From assembly GCF_029478095.1 (NCBI RefSeq), contig NZ_JAKOAV010000004.1, positions 1 through 64,000 on the forward strand: a stretch of 64,000 bases of DNA, written 5' to 3'. Origin of the DNA: Pelotomaculum isophthalicicum JI (GTDB lineage Bacteria; Bacillota; Desulfotomaculia; Desulfotomaculales; Pelotomaculaceae). Below are positions 52,535 through 62,155 of this stretch, in pieces. The notes under the pieces are model-generated. The model made no database searches. It was not told the DNA's origin and worked only from the letters and a program-made list of their open reading frames with translations. A program made the position numbers and the translations under genes. Position 1 is the stretch's first letter. The number at the start of each line of letters is the position of its first letter.

Positions 52535-53803
52535 TTAACGGCTCAATAAGTCTTGAGCGATTTTTTCTATCTCATTTATCTTGTCCTCGTATATCTTTTT
52601 CCTTTCGCTGGCAAATTCCTCGTATGTTTTTCCGTCCGCTCTCTTTAGCTGGATCGGGTAAGTCCACTTTTCGCAGACCGGGCAACACCAGGAATTTTCA
52701 ATCCACCAGTGCATTACCGTATTGCCACAATTCGAACAAGTCATAACTCTATCTTCCCTTGGAATAGCGAGACACTCGTCCCTGTTCTTTAAACGCTCCG
52801 GATCTTCTTCCATCTCTTTGTTGAGGAGAGCGATACAGTCATCTTTCCACTTGATAATGTTTTGTTTGTCGGCTTCCGTTATAGTATCCCCGGTTTTGGG
52901 TATTTCAGGCAGGTTAAAATCAACCTGGGAATCAGCAGGCTTCTCTTGCGGTTTCTGTTGCTGCGCTTGCTGTATGGCCACGTCAATACCGTTTTTAAGG
53001 ATCTCTTTCATTTGTTTCAAACCTAAAGCTTCATCTAAACTATCCGTCTGATAGGGGTTGGTATACCCCTTAAATGTTACAATACCGCGAGTAGACAACT
53101 GATCTAACACTTTATCTAATTCGTAACCCTTATTTATGCCTAAAATAGTCGCCCACATATATTCTTTTTTATATGCCAGACCTTCACCTGAGTTTTCGCC
53201 ATTTATATAGCTATTGTCAAAAAACCACACCTTCCTTAAAACATTCTGGTTGGTGTGCGCAAATTCGTGCAGTAAAACTAATTCCTGCTCTGCCTGATAA
53301 TCTGCCTGACTTGACGAACGGGTCATTTTCCAGAAATCCGGGTGGAGGTTGATTGTGTCATTGTCCAATAGTCCTACGGAGGCTGAAGCGCTATCCGCGC
53401 CAGTTATGCTGCTAAGAGGATCGTTCTCGGGACAATAATTCATAAATTTTTTATTTTCCAGGGCGTTAACCTCCCCAAGAAGCTGAGACGCGAACCTGTC
53501 AAACCCTTTATTAGGATACAAAGTATTAAGCGTGTTCAATTTTTCAGCTTTATTCTTAAGATCCGAAATAAGTTGACGTACGTAAGCAGACTCTTCACTT
53601 GTCAGCTCCTTGTAAATAGGATTCGCATTTTCGGCAGGGTCAGGATCGGGCAACTCAACAAAACCGTCAAAAGTTACCTTCGCTCCAGGTATGCCAACAT
53701 CCGGCGCGACAGCAGCCGCATAACCGGCATTTAAAGAAAAAGCTAAAATAACGCTCATGAAAAAACTGCTTATTATTATAAATATAAGTGTAAGCTTCTT
53801 CAT
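52535..53803 (-). CDS. Secreted protein with HEFAH zinc-protease-like motif and zinc-ribbon tail
   Basis: A signal peptide (KKLTLIFIIISSFFMSVILAFSLNAGYA) opens the 422-aa protein. Near residue 175 LVLLHEFAHTNQ looks like a HExxH zinc site, with a downstream GENSGEGLAYKKE. A Pro/Gln-rich linker precedes the C-terminal part, where CSNCGNT and CCPVC form a zinc-ribbon. I do not recognise a family. The ATG (MKKLTL) has GGGGAGG 7 nt upstream. It lies 4 nt after the stop of the stalk-domain gene, so both are probably co-transcribed. Confidence 0.65.
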   Translation of the reverse strand: MKKLTLIFIIISSFFMSVILAFSLNAGYAAAVAPDVGIPGAKVTFDGFVELPDPDPAENANPIYKELTSEESAYVRQLISDLKNKAEKLNTLNTLYPNKGFDRFASQLLGEVNALENKKFMNYCPENDPLSSITGADSASASVGLLDNDTINLHPDFWKMTRSSSQADYQAEQELVLLHEFAHTNQNVLRKVWFFDNSYINGENSGEGLAYKKEYMWATILGINKGYELDKVLDQLSTRGIVTFKGYTNPYQTDSLDEALGLKQMKEILKNGIDVAIQQAQQQKPQEKPADSQVDFNLPEIPKTGDTITEADKQNIIKWKDDCIALLNKEMEEDPERLKNRDECLAIPREDRVMTCSNCGNTVMHWWIENSWCCPVCEKWTYPIQLKRADGKTYEEFASERKKIYEDKINEIEKIAQDLLSR

Positions 53804-53807
53804 ATCT

Positions 53808-55331
53808 TTACCTCCCCACCAGATTATCAATTTTGCCATTTTTAAAAATTAAGTGAACAGCAATAGCTCTACCATTAGTAAATTTTAGAACACCAATTGT
53901 TTCTACAATTCCCCCCCCTTTATCGACGCGAGCTTTGGATACAATTTGGCCTTCTCCATTAATAGTAATAAAACCACGAAATTCTGTAAGTTCTGTTATA
54001 CCGGTATTGTTCTTGAAATCATCAGTTGTCATTTCAAGCGCTTTGCTGAAATCACCACTGATAAGACTTTGCAAAAAGATATATGATTTTTGAAAATACT
54101 CATCGACATTACTGCTGTTGTTCACCGGTGAAATAACTATAGCTGTCTGAGTCTGGTCATCCCATAAAACTTGCCCGCCAAAAGATTCACTAATAAAACG
54201 CAGTGGAACCATTGTCCGGTTGTTTATAAGTTTAGCAGGCACATCCAAAACAACAGGTGTGCCATTTTTATAAGCACCTCCGCCGATAACAAGCTTAATT
54301 TCTGTGCCGGGTTTCACCGCAGTCACGGTTTGGGTAACTTCATCCCAGTCGACACGGGCATCAAGCGCTTCAAAGATGACTCGCACCGGTACAAGGGTCC
54401 GGTCGTTTTCAATTACCGGCTGTACATCAAAGGTTAACTTTTTCCCGTTCACCACAACACTAATAAAATTATTTGTATTCGGCTGTTCTATATTTCCGTT
54501 GTTTATATTTTGGATATTGTTGTTCTGATAAGGTTCAAGATTTTCAGTTGTATCAGAAACGTTTTCCATGGACGTTATTTTAAGATTGCGAATTTCAATG
54601 ACCTGGGGCACACCATCGTCGTACAGGCGGGCACCGAAACTAAAATGTCTCTTGCCACCTGGCTCAAAGGCCTGTGCCAAATTGCCTGTCAAGACACCAC
54701 AATCCGGAGAATCATAAAATACTTTACCATCTTTAACTGTTATCACATGCCTGGCAAATTCCCGCTGGTTCAACCCCGAGAAAACCGCATCTGGATAGTC
54801 CTGATTATTGCCTCCCAGGTATAACACAAGTCCACTAGTGCCTGAATTTTCCCAACGGTAACATGCCTGTGCCCCAATTAAACCAGGGCCGTTAATAACA
54901 CCCGTTGCACCTACACGGTTACCTGCGTCCGGCGCCCAGAACGCCGTAGGTCCTACGTACCCTTTGTTGGTATTTGCTCTCGCACGAATTTCAAATTCAA
55001 CTTTCGTGTTGTTTACCGGAAATTCTTCGGTGGTCTGTATAAAGTCTTCAATGTAACTGTTGTGTCCCATGGCTTCGAAATAAAGAGTATTACCCCTGAT
55101 ACACCATTGTGTGTCTCCAGCCCGGGGAAGCGCGCCTCCCTGTTGAACCCCCTGCACGGTATATTCTTGCCATTGAGGTCCGGGTGATGGTGAGTCTTCC
55201 CTCTGAAAGCTATCCTGGAACAGGACTGTTTCAGCCATAACTGGATTAACATTGCCAGTTAAAATAATGAAAGCCGTTAAAACAATTCCCAGTAGTAATG
55301 TTCTTTTTCTAACAGCAACGCCCTTAAACAT
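53808..55331 (-). CDS. Secreted stalk-domain (copper amine oxidase N-type) protein
   Basis: A signal peptide (TLLLGIVLTAFIILTGNVNPVMA) is followed by a lectin-like region (about residues 35-255, with FQDSFQRED near 38), then a stalk domain with NDRTLVPVRVIFEALDARVDW and NNRTMVPLRFISESFGGQVLW (about 310-400). The C-terminal 100 residues resemble a SnoaL/DUF3887-like fold. Stalk domains are common in surface proteins of Peptococcaceae. The ATG has GGGGAGG 8 nt upstream. Its divergent neighbour is the CBM gene. Confidence 0.75.
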   Translation of the reverse strand: MFKGVAVRKRTLLLGIVLTAFIILTGNVNPVMAETVLFQDSFQREDSPSPGPQWQEYTVQGVQQGGALPRAGDTQWCIRGNTLYFEAMGHNSYIEDFIQTTEEFPVNNTKVEFEIRARANTNKGYVGPTAFWAPDAGNRVGATGVINGPGLIGAQACYRWENSGTSGLVLYLGGNNQDYPDAVFSGLNQREFARHVITVKDGKVFYDSPDCGVLTGNLAQAFEPGGKRHFSFGARLYDDGVPQVIEIRNLKITSMENVSDTTENLEPYQNNNIQNINNGNIEQPNTNNFISVVVNGKKLTFDVQPVIENDRTLVPVRVIFEALDARVDWDEVTQTVTAVKPGTEIKLVIGGGAYKNGTPVVLDVPAKLINNRTMVPLRFISESFGGQVLWDDQTQTAIVISPVNNSSNVDEYFQKSYIFLQSLISGDFSKALEMTTDDFKNNTGITELTEFRGFITINGEGQIVSKARVDKGGGIVETIGVLKFTNGRAIAVHLIFKNGKIDNLVGR

Positions 55332-55428
55332 TTTTCCAACCTCCCCGCATTGTAATCAGAATGCAATGAAAAACTATCCTCCTTTGGAATATCTCATCAT
55401 CTTGATAACATAACACTCAGATATATAA

Positions 55429-55488
55429 ACGTAAATCACCCGATCAGGTGATTTGCGTAAACTTTCAGACACCATTGTTTATATAAAC
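55429..55488. promoter_or_regulatory. Two palindromes between divergent genes
   Basis: ACGTAAATCACC (55429-55440) and GGTGATTTGCGT (55447-55458) are inverted copies (11 of 12). GTTTATATAAAC (55477-55488) is a perfect 12-bp palindrome. They lie in the spacer between the divergent stalk-domain and CBM genes and may be operators. Confidence 0.4.
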
Positions 55489-55575
55489 TTACAGCCAATT
55501 TTAGGCACTCATAGTAATATGCATTTTGCTAAAAATAATTGTTGAACGTAAATCTAAATAAAGGAGGTGTGGATA

Positions 55576-55887
55576 TTGCATTACCACGACTGGTCAGACG
55601 TTTCACGCGGCGTTCATGTTAAATCGCTTACACCGGACGGTAGCGATGTTACAATTATCTACAACGGGCTTCTAAATAAAAGTGGGGCTAGTGAAGTTTA
55701 TCTACACGCGGGTTTTGGTGATCCGATGCATTGGAGAATCGTTGACGATTACCGGATGCAGCGTACAGCGGAAGGCTGGAAGAAAACGCTTAACATGGAG
55801 GACAGGCAGCTTACTTTCTGCTTCCGCGATAGCGCAAATAACTGGGACAACAATAATGGCTATAACTGGTCCTATAATATCGGTTAA
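55576..55887 (+). CDS. Small starch-binding-type CBM (CBM25/53-like) protein
   Basis: The 103-aa protein consists of one carbohydrate-binding module, with VTIIYNGLLNKSGASEVYLHAGFGD near residue 25 and the WDNNNGYNWSYNI end typical of CBM25/53 domains. No signal peptide or catalytic domain is present. The TTG start has AAGGAGG 8 nt upstream. It could act inside the cell on glycogen or starch-like polymer. This is an inference from the domain alone. Confidence 0.8.
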   Translation: MHYHDWSDVSRGVHVKSLTPDGSDVTIIYNGLLNKSGASEVYLHAGFGDPMHWRIVDDYRMQRTAEGWKKTLNMEDRQLTFCFRDSANNWDNNNGYNWSYNIG

Positions 55888-55890
55888 AAA

Positions 55891-55913
55891 GAAACCGGGG
55901 TTAACCCGGTTTC
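55891..55913 (+). terminator. Intrinsic terminator of the CBM gene
   Basis: GAAACCGGG (55891-55899) pairs with CCCGGTTTC (55905-55913), followed by TTTT on the plus strand. An A run on the other side makes it usable for mutS2 as well. Confidence 0.85.
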
Positions 55914-55977
55914 TTTTGTCTCTATGGTGGAAATTAAACTATGCCATTAAATACTCTGTTATTGCACAATATTTTAA

Positions 55978-58332
55978 TTACGCCAAATCTACTACAGTTA
56001 CACCAAACCCTCCCTCGCCCTGTTCGCCCAGACGGAATGATTTCACCCGGCGGTGCCCGCTTAGATGCTTATGGACAGCCATTCGTAACGCACCGGTACC
56101 CTTACCGTGAATCAGTCGTACTTTGGCAAGCCCGGCTAAAAAAGCGTCGTCCAAGTACTTTTCCACCTCAAGCAGGGCGTCTTCAGCATAGAGTCCTCGC
56201 AAATCAAGTTCAAATGAAATCTCCTGCGCTTTATTCAGCGCCACTTTAGCCGTTTCGCTCTGCCCGCCTGGCCTGGTTTTTTCAACCCGGCGCAATTCTT
56301 TTAATGGGACGTTTATTTTAATAATACCGACTTGCACCTGGACTTCGCCTTCAGGACCAGACGGCGCCAAAACAACGCCGTGCTGGTTGAACTTTGGTAA
56401 ATATACTTCTTCCCCGCTGCGTAAAATACCTGGAACTTTGCCGGCGATAGCTTTTTCGGGAACGGCTTTGTTAACTTTTTTTTGTAGTGTCGTTAACTTT
56501 TCCCTGGCCTCTTGTATAGCGTTTTCTCTAACTTGAGCCGCTTCTTTAGCCAGTTTTACCCTAAGTTCTTTTATTGTTGACTCAGCTTCCAATCTGGCTG
56601 TCTTAACCAGCACTCTTGCTTCATCACCCGCTTTAGCCAGAATGGACTCCCGTTTCTGGGCAAGCTCAAATTCCATTTTCTCATATTTTTCTTTCAACAG
56701 CCGGGCATCTTCAGCCAATTCAACAGCCTCAGCGCGATTGGCATCAGCTTCCTGTTGTGCCTTCTCTAAATTATGCATTAATTCTTCAACATTTATTTGT
56801 TCTACAGTTAAGAATTCCCTCGCCCGCAACACCAATTCCTCCGGCAACCCCAGCTTTGATGCGGTTTCAAAAGCGTTGCTGCGGCCCGGCCGCCCTATTA
56901 AAAGACGGTAAGTGGGCCTTAAAGTGACAGCGTCAAATTCTACGCTGGCATTTTCCACCCGCTCTCTGGTATAGGCAAAATTCTTTAACTCGCTATAGTG
57001 GGTGGTTGCAATGGTTTTAGCTCCAACAGAGTGCAATTTCTCTAAAATTGACTGGGCCAGAGCCGCCCCTTCCGTCGGATCCGTTCCGGCCCCTAATTCA
57101 TCAAGAAGGACCAGACTTTCACGGCCGGCCTTACCGATGATCTCGACAATGTTAACCATGTGAGAGGAGAATGTGCTAAGAGACTGCTCTATGCTTTGCT
57201 CGTCACCGATATCCGTGAAGACCTGCCGGAACATCCCGATTTTTGAACCTTCATCAGCGGGCAGGTGCAGTCCTGATTGAGCCATTAATACCATAATACC
57301 GGCGGTTTTTAAAGCGACAGTCTTACCGCCAGTGTTGGGTCCGGTCACAACCAGCGTATCAAATTCTTCACCGAGCCGCAGGTTTACCGGCACTGCCGCC
57401 TTTTGCAAAAGTGGATGCCTGCCTTGCCGGATATTCATGCACGCCTTGCCTTCAAAAACCGGAGCCCAGGCGTTCAACTTCTCACTATACCTCGCTTTGG
57501 CCATAATAAAATCAAGCTTCCCTAAGGCGTCCAGGGAAATGAGCATGTCGTCGGCGTTTCCGGCCACTTCCGCCGACAGCCCGGTAAGGATTTTTAACAC
57601 TTCTTGTTTTTCCAATACCGTCAAACGCCTGATCTCGTTATTCTTATCGACCACCGCCATTGGTTCGACAAACAAAGTGGCGCCACTGGCGGACTGATCA
57701 TGCACGATCCCGGGCACCTGCCCGCGGTGTTCGATTTTAACGGGCACCACATAACGGCCTTCTCTGACGGTGACAATCGGGTCCTGCAAATACTTCTGGT
57801 ATTCCGGCGACCGGATTACATGCTCCAGATGTTCCTTAATCTGTACTTGAGCGTTTAATAGTTTACGGCGCACTTGCGCCAACGCGGAGGAAGCACGGTC
57901 TGCAACCTCACCGCCAGGCAAGATGGCTTGTTTTATTTTTTTTTCAAGATCCGGCAGAGAAACCAAAGCAATACCCAGTTCACTGAGAATGGGATAACGC
58001 TCCTGTTTTTCCTCTAGAAATTTTTTAATCAACCGGCCGGCCGCGAGTGTGTCGGCTATAGCTATAAGCTCCTCCGGCTCAAGCAATGCTCCCCGGCCGG
58101 CTCTTTGCAGTTGTGGCCTTATATCGCGCCAACCGTTAAGCTCAGCTGTTGGGTCCAGCCTGAGCAGTTCGCGTCCCTCGCTTGTTTCAGCCTGCCACCT
58201 GAGAATAGCGTCCAGGTCGTCAACAGGTTCCAATTCCCATACCCGTTCTTTTCCAAGTGGCGATCCAGCGTAAACAGCCAGTTGTTCTTTGATCTTATTA
58301 TATTCAAGTCTTGACAACGTTTTAATATCCAT
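55978..58332 (-). CDS. mutS2: MutS2 (recombination suppressor / ribosome-rescue ATPase)
   Basis: MutS2 has an ATPase with Walker A TGPNTGGKTVALK near residue 325 and Walker B LVLLDELGAGTDPTEG near 405, a long coiled-coil region rich in Ala/Glu/Lys, and a C-terminal Smr domain (LDLRGLYAEDAL and HGKGTGALR near 760). In Bacillus it acts on collided ribosomes. The ATG at 58332 (MDIKTLSRLEYNK) has AGGAAGG 8 nt upstream and gives 784 aa, the usual size; an open extension upstream is not needed. Confidence 0.95.
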   Translation of the reverse strand: MDIKTLSRLEYNKIKEQLAVYAGSPLGKERVWELEPVDDLDAILRWQAETSEGRELLRLDPTAELNGWRDIRPQLQRAGRGALLEPEELIAIADTLAAGRLIKKFLEEKQERYPILSELGIALVSLPDLEKKIKQAILPGGEVADRASSALAQVRRKLLNAQVQIKEHLEHVIRSPEYQKYLQDPIVTVREGRYVVPVKIEHRGQVPGIVHDQSASGATLFVEPMAVVDKNNEIRRLTVLEKQEVLKILTGLSAEVAGNADDMLISLDALGKLDFIMAKARYSEKLNAWAPVFEGKACMNIRQGRHPLLQKAAVPVNLRLGEEFDTLVVTGPNTGGKTVALKTAGIMVLMAQSGLHLPADEGSKIGMFRQVFTDIGDEQSIEQSLSTFSSHMVNIVEIIGKAGRESLVLLDELGAGTDPTEGAALAQSILEKLHSVGAKTIATTHYSELKNFAYTRERVENASVEFDAVTLRPTYRLLIGRPGRSNAFETASKLGLPEELVLRAREFLTVEQINVEELMHNLEKAQQEADANRAEAVELAEDARLLKEKYEKMEFELAQKRESILAKAGDEARVLVKTARLEAESTIKELRVKLAKEAAQVRENAIQEAREKLTTLQKKVNKAVPEKAIAGKVPGILRSGEEVYLPKFNQHGVVLAPSGPEGEVQVQVGIIKINVPLKELRRVEKTRPGGQSETAKVALNKAQEISFELDLRGLYAEDALLEVEKYLDDAFLAGLAKVRLIHGKGTGALRMAVHKHLSGHRRVKSFRLGEQGEGGFGVTVVDLA

Positions 58333-58433
58333 AAGCCCGGCCTTCCTGCTTATTAATATTAAATAAATTATAACATATAATTTTTGTGGCACGGGACGGC
58401 GGTTAGCCTTGCGTGTATTATCCAAATGCTGAA

Positions 58434-60965
58434 CTACAGAACACCCCGGTAATAATGCCCCCTGGTAAATCCACCGGGGCTATATCTTGCTAAAGCTTCT
58501 TTTGCACGCGATATTTTTTCATCTTCCAGCGCTTCAGGCAACTTGTTCAATGCTAAACGATAAACCTGTACAACGTCGCGCACATAGTCGGCTCCTTCGC
58601 GTTTTGCTTCGATACGTAGCGCCGCCACGCCTGTCCCGGCCAGTAACCTGACATCTTCTATAATGCACAGGTCCCTGGAATTGAATAGTTGCATCCGGCA
58701 GAACTGATCCAGTTCAAATGGAAATACAACCCCCTTGCGGTCCCTTAGCCCCCAGTGCCGGCCTGCACATGGTCCGGCGCAATTATTGCCGCAGCCAAGA
58801 AGACTTCCCGCGGCGCAATGTTCAGAGATCATCAGGGGCACCGCCCCGTGCACAATCACTTCAGCAGGAACTGGTAAGGAAGCCGCCAGGCGGCGGACCT
58901 GCTCCATGGTTAACTCCGGTGAAAGGGTAACCTGCGCTGCTCCTGCTTCCATTAAAAAAATAGCCGTTTGGCGGTTGAACACATTCAGGGAAAAATCAGT
59001 GTATACCGGTTTGCCGGTAATCTCCCTTATCTTTCTAATTAAGCCAAGGTTGCCTGCCTGAACCCCATCCAGAAAATTTTGGTCTAATTTTTCCAAAAGC
59101 CGGCAAAACCAGCCAAGCTCTTTATCATGCATAATGCGCGGCGACGATAATATGAAACGAACGCCGGCTTTCCTGCATATTTCTCCGGCGGATAGAATAA
59201 TCTGCGGAGTAACAGGTTCTTTGGAACGGTACTGTTCGCCCCCGAAATATACTATTTCCGCTCCCGACTCTACCGCTGTCATCAGGGAATCCAAATCGGT
59301 AACAGCAACTGCCAGTTCCGGTGTCCCGGCATTTTCCGGCTTAATCTCTTTCTCATAAGAAAAAACGGCTGACAAACGGCCACGGAAATCTTCATCAGAT
59401 ATAGGGCTATGCCTGGCAGCGGCCAAACGGCGCTTTTCCAGTACGGCAAGCGCCCCGCGCCGCGCCTCATTGATTTCAGCAACCGGCACAATCAACGGTC
59501 CGGCCAGTTCGCAACGCAAGTCCCTCATGGCAAACGGGGTATTCCCCAACCTCTCAAGCTGGTTTAATAAGTATTCATAGGTTAGAGGACGCTTCAGGGC
59601 TTTCTGACACGGAGACTTTGTTTCCGCCTCCCCGGTCAGCCCGCCCGGATCAGTCACTCTGATTAGCAAAGGCTCGTTATGACGGGCAAAGACTTCAAAT
59701 GACAGCGGTATTTTCTTGTTTTCTTTGGAAGAGGTAAATGTCACTCTCGCACGTTCAATAAGATCCGCGTCATGCGTCTTAAAGACACGGTCGCCGGGGA
59801 AAACCCGGCCCGGTATATCCAGATATACAATATCTCCGGCGGCTGCCCGCTCAACATTTACTCCGTCCCTGATAATCCGGTGTACTTCCCCGGCCGCGCG
59901 TCCTCCTTCAGTAACCCATACTTCAATACCATCGCCCACCCGCAGCGGTCTCTCCAATGACAATTCGGCCATCTTTCTGTTCCTGTCGAAACCTTTTACT
60001 CTTCCCAACCGGACCCCGCGGTTGTTCGGACGCTTGTAGCTCATCAACTCCCGGCCGGGACGACCGTAAAAGTAACCGGTAGTAAAATCACGGTTAAATA
60101 TCTGGGCCAGGTCTCCAGCCTCTTCTGGAGTGACCTCATAATCCCCGCCATCAGCCGCCCGGTCCAGCAAATTACGGTAAATCCTTACTACAGTCGCAAC
60201 ATATTCCGGTCTCTTCATCCTGCCTTCGATTTTTAAAGAAGTTATCCCGGCTTTTATTAAATCGGGCAGGTGTTGGCTCATGTTGAGGTCGCGCGGACTC
60301 AAAAGGTGCTCACCAACCACTCCCGGCTCACCCACCGGGCGGTTTTTTTCGTCAACCAGCACATATTGAAGGCGGCAAGGCTGGGCACAGCGGCCCCGGT
60401 TGCCGCTCCGCCCGCCGATTAGACTTGACAGCAAGCACTGGCCGGAGTAGCAAATACATAAAGCGCCGTGTACAAATGATTCCACCTCAACCCCGCCCCA
60501 CCCGGTTATTTCCTTAATGGCTTCCAGTGAAAGCTCCCGGGCCAGCACGATTCTTCCGATACCTTTTTCTTTCAATAACTGCGCTGCCGGCAGGTTATGA
60601 ACAGTCATTTGCGTGCTGGCATGCAGGGGCAATTCAGGAATAACCTGCCGGGCAAGCCCGATTAAGCCCGCGTCCTGCACAATTGCCGCGTCGGCGCCGG
60701 CACGCTGCAAAAAGTGCAAAAACTTCACCGCGCCGGTTAATTCATGATCCGCCAGAAGAGTATTAACCGTAACATATACTTTGACCCCGCGCACATGAGC
60801 AAATTCCACCGCTTTAATTAACTCATGATCATCGAAGTTACCGGCTGATTCTCTGGCGTTATATAATTTACCACCCAGGTAAACGGCGTCCGCCCCGTTC
60901 TGCACCGCCGCCACCAATGCTTCCCAGGCGCCGGCGGGAGCAAGCAGTTCCGGTTTAACCGGCAT
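58434..60965 (-). CDS. U32-family peptidase, two-domain (DUF3656) protein
   Basis: The 843-aa protein has a U32 peptidase domain at the N-terminus, with LLAPAGAWEALVAAVQNGADAV near residue 6 and the cysteine motif block CYSGQCLLSSLIGGRSGNRGRCAQPCR near 172-200. A middle DUF3656 region and a second half with related structure (HCAAGSLLGCGNNCAGPCAGR near 718) follow. Related proteins act in tRNA or ubiquinone hydroxylation and are often clustered with Nif3-like and MutS2 genes. The substrate is not known here. Only 6 nt separate it from the Nif3-like gene. Confidence 0.88.
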   Translation of the reverse strand: MPVKPELLAPAGAWEALVAAVQNGADAVYLGGKLYNARESAGNFDDHELIKAVEFAHVRGVKVYVTVNTLLADHELTGAVKFLHFLQRAGADAAIVQDAGLIGLARQVIPELPLHASTQMTVHNLPAAQLLKEKGIGRIVLARELSLEAIKEITGWGGVEVESFVHGALCICYSGQCLLSSLIGGRSGNRGRCAQPCRLQYVLVDEKNRPVGEPGVVGEHLLSPRDLNMSQHLPDLIKAGITSLKIEGRMKRPEYVATVVRIYRNLLDRAADGGDYEVTPEEAGDLAQIFNRDFTTGYFYGRPGRELMSYKRPNNRGVRLGRVKGFDRNRKMAELSLERPLRVGDGIEVWVTEGGRAAGEVHRIIRDGVNVERAAAGDIVYLDIPGRVFPGDRVFKTHDADLIERARVTFTSSKENKKIPLSFEVFARHNEPLLIRVTDPGGLTGEAETKSPCQKALKRPLTYEYLLNQLERLGNTPFAMRDLRCELAGPLIVPVAEINEARRGALAVLEKRRLAAARHSPISDEDFRGRLSAVFSYEKEIKPENAGTPELAVAVTDLDSLMTAVESGAEIVYFGGEQYRSKEPVTPQIILSAGEICRKAGVRFILSSPRIMHDKELGWFCRLLEKLDQNFLDGVQAGNLGLIRKIREITGKPVYTDFSLNVFNRQTAIFLMEAGAAQVTLSPELTMEQVRRLAASLPVPAEVIVHGAVPLMISEHCAAGSLLGCGNNCAGPCAGRHWGLRDRKGVVFPFELDQFCRMQLFNSRDLCIIEDVRLLAGTGVAALRIEAKREGADYVRDVVQVYRLALNKLPEALEDEKISRAKEALARYSPGGFTRGHYYRGVL

Positions 60966-60971
60966 TAACAG

Positions 60972-61949
60972 TTACTCCTTCCGCTCAAATCTTAAAAGTC
61001 CGGAACAGGGGATGACTTCAACACCCCGCTGCGTTAATTCATCCAGAAAAAGGTTCATGCCGAGCGAGTCGCTGGCCATGTGTCCTGCTATGATTACATT
61101 GATATGGTTTTTTTCCGCTTCCTTGCGGTGTTTTTCACCGATATGCATCACAACCAAGGTGCCGACGCCGGCCACGGCCAGCTTGGCGTATGCATCCTCA
61201 GAACCGCTGGTGCCTCCGGTCATATCCACCATAACCCTGCCGGCCCTTTTTTCTTTGCTGCCGACAACAATAACCGGACCTGCGTTATACTTTACAGCCT
61301 CGGCATATTCAGGGATATTTTTAATGACCTTGACCAGTTCGTCTAGAGTTTCCGGTTTTTCTTCATTTATCATATTTTGCAAATAATTCTGCACCAGATT
61401 GTCGGCGGCGGTATGTACGCATATCAAAGGAATATCCAATAGCCTTGCGGCATCAACCGCCCTGTTGTGGTTCAAAGGCAACAACCCGCGTTTAACTTCA
61501 TTAATACGCGAGGCCATAATACCCTCAGCCACATTGATTGGCACCCCGAAACTGGCGAGCACGTCTTCCTGCAATTTCATCACCTGGTATAGAGCCGCCA
61601 TCGCTTTTCCTTCCGGGTGGTGGGCGATAACCAGATCCACCGGTTGCCCCCGGGCGGCAAGCCGGTCGGCTAGAAGCACCTCGGTTGCCTCCATGTCGAT
61701 ACCGGTCAGCACACACTTAACCTCTTGTTCCGGTTCCCCGAAAAGAACTCTGGTGTCACCGTACGGGTTAAACAACCGGTCCTGATCGTATTCTTTCTTT
61801 TCATCTTCTTTCAAATCATTAAAATTTTTCTTTTCCTTTTCCAGCAACTTTAGTACTACTTCCTTTGACCGCGGGTCGTTTTCAATACCTTTTTGCACGG
61901 CCAATTCATAAATTTCTTTGATTTTCAGCTTACCTTCCCCCTGTCCCAA
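60972..61949 (-). CDS. Nif3-like dinuclear metal centre protein
   Basis: This 325-aa member of the NIF3/DUF34 family has the conserved histidine motif IAHHPEGKAM near residue 108 and the C-terminal VVMHIGEKHRKEAEK and IAGHMASDS with metal ligands. The first 65 residues are basic/acidic and helical, unlike the shorter YqfO. The start is uncertain: a TTG at 61949 has no good ribosome site, and a CTG eight codons in has AAGG upstream. Function is unclear. Confidence 0.8.
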   Translation of the reverse strand: MGQGEGKLKIKEIYELAVQKGIENDPRSKEVVLKLLEKEKKNFNDLKEDEKKEYDQDRLFNPYGDTRVLFGEPEQEVKCVLTGIDMEATEVLLADRLAARGQPVDLVIAHHPEGKAMAALYQVMKLQEDVLASFGVPINVAEGIMASRINEVKRGLLPLNHNRAVDAARLLDIPLICVHTAADNLVQNYLQNMINEEKPETLDELVKVIKNIPEYAEAVKYNAGPVIVVGSKEKRAGRVMVDMTGGTSGSEDAYAKLAVAGVGTLVVMHIGEKHRKEAEKNHINVIIAGHMASDSLGMNLFLDELTQRGVEVIPCSGLLRFERKE

Positions 61950-61965
61950 AATTACAGTAGTAGTC

Positions 61966-62151
61966 AGTAGTCAGTATTCAGTAGTCAGTATATTTCAAAA
62001 CAATAAACCATTCATTCTACCGCTGAATTCTTAATCCTGACCTTAAACTACTTACCACTAGCTACTATCCCCTTACTCCCGCATACTGACTTCTTGCACC
62101 TGTCTTGTTGCTCCCGACTTCTTTCTACTGAATACTGAATACTGACTACTG
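61966..62151. mobile_element. 186-bp element with 27-bp terminal inverted stutter repeats
   Basis: The left arm (61966-61992) and right arm (62125-62151) match in inverted orientation at 25 of 27 bases. Each arm is made of CAGTAGT/CAGTATT-type heptamers. No gene lies between. It resembles the repeats in the trpG-trpC gap. Confidence 0.6.
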
Positions 62152-62155
62152 TCTT

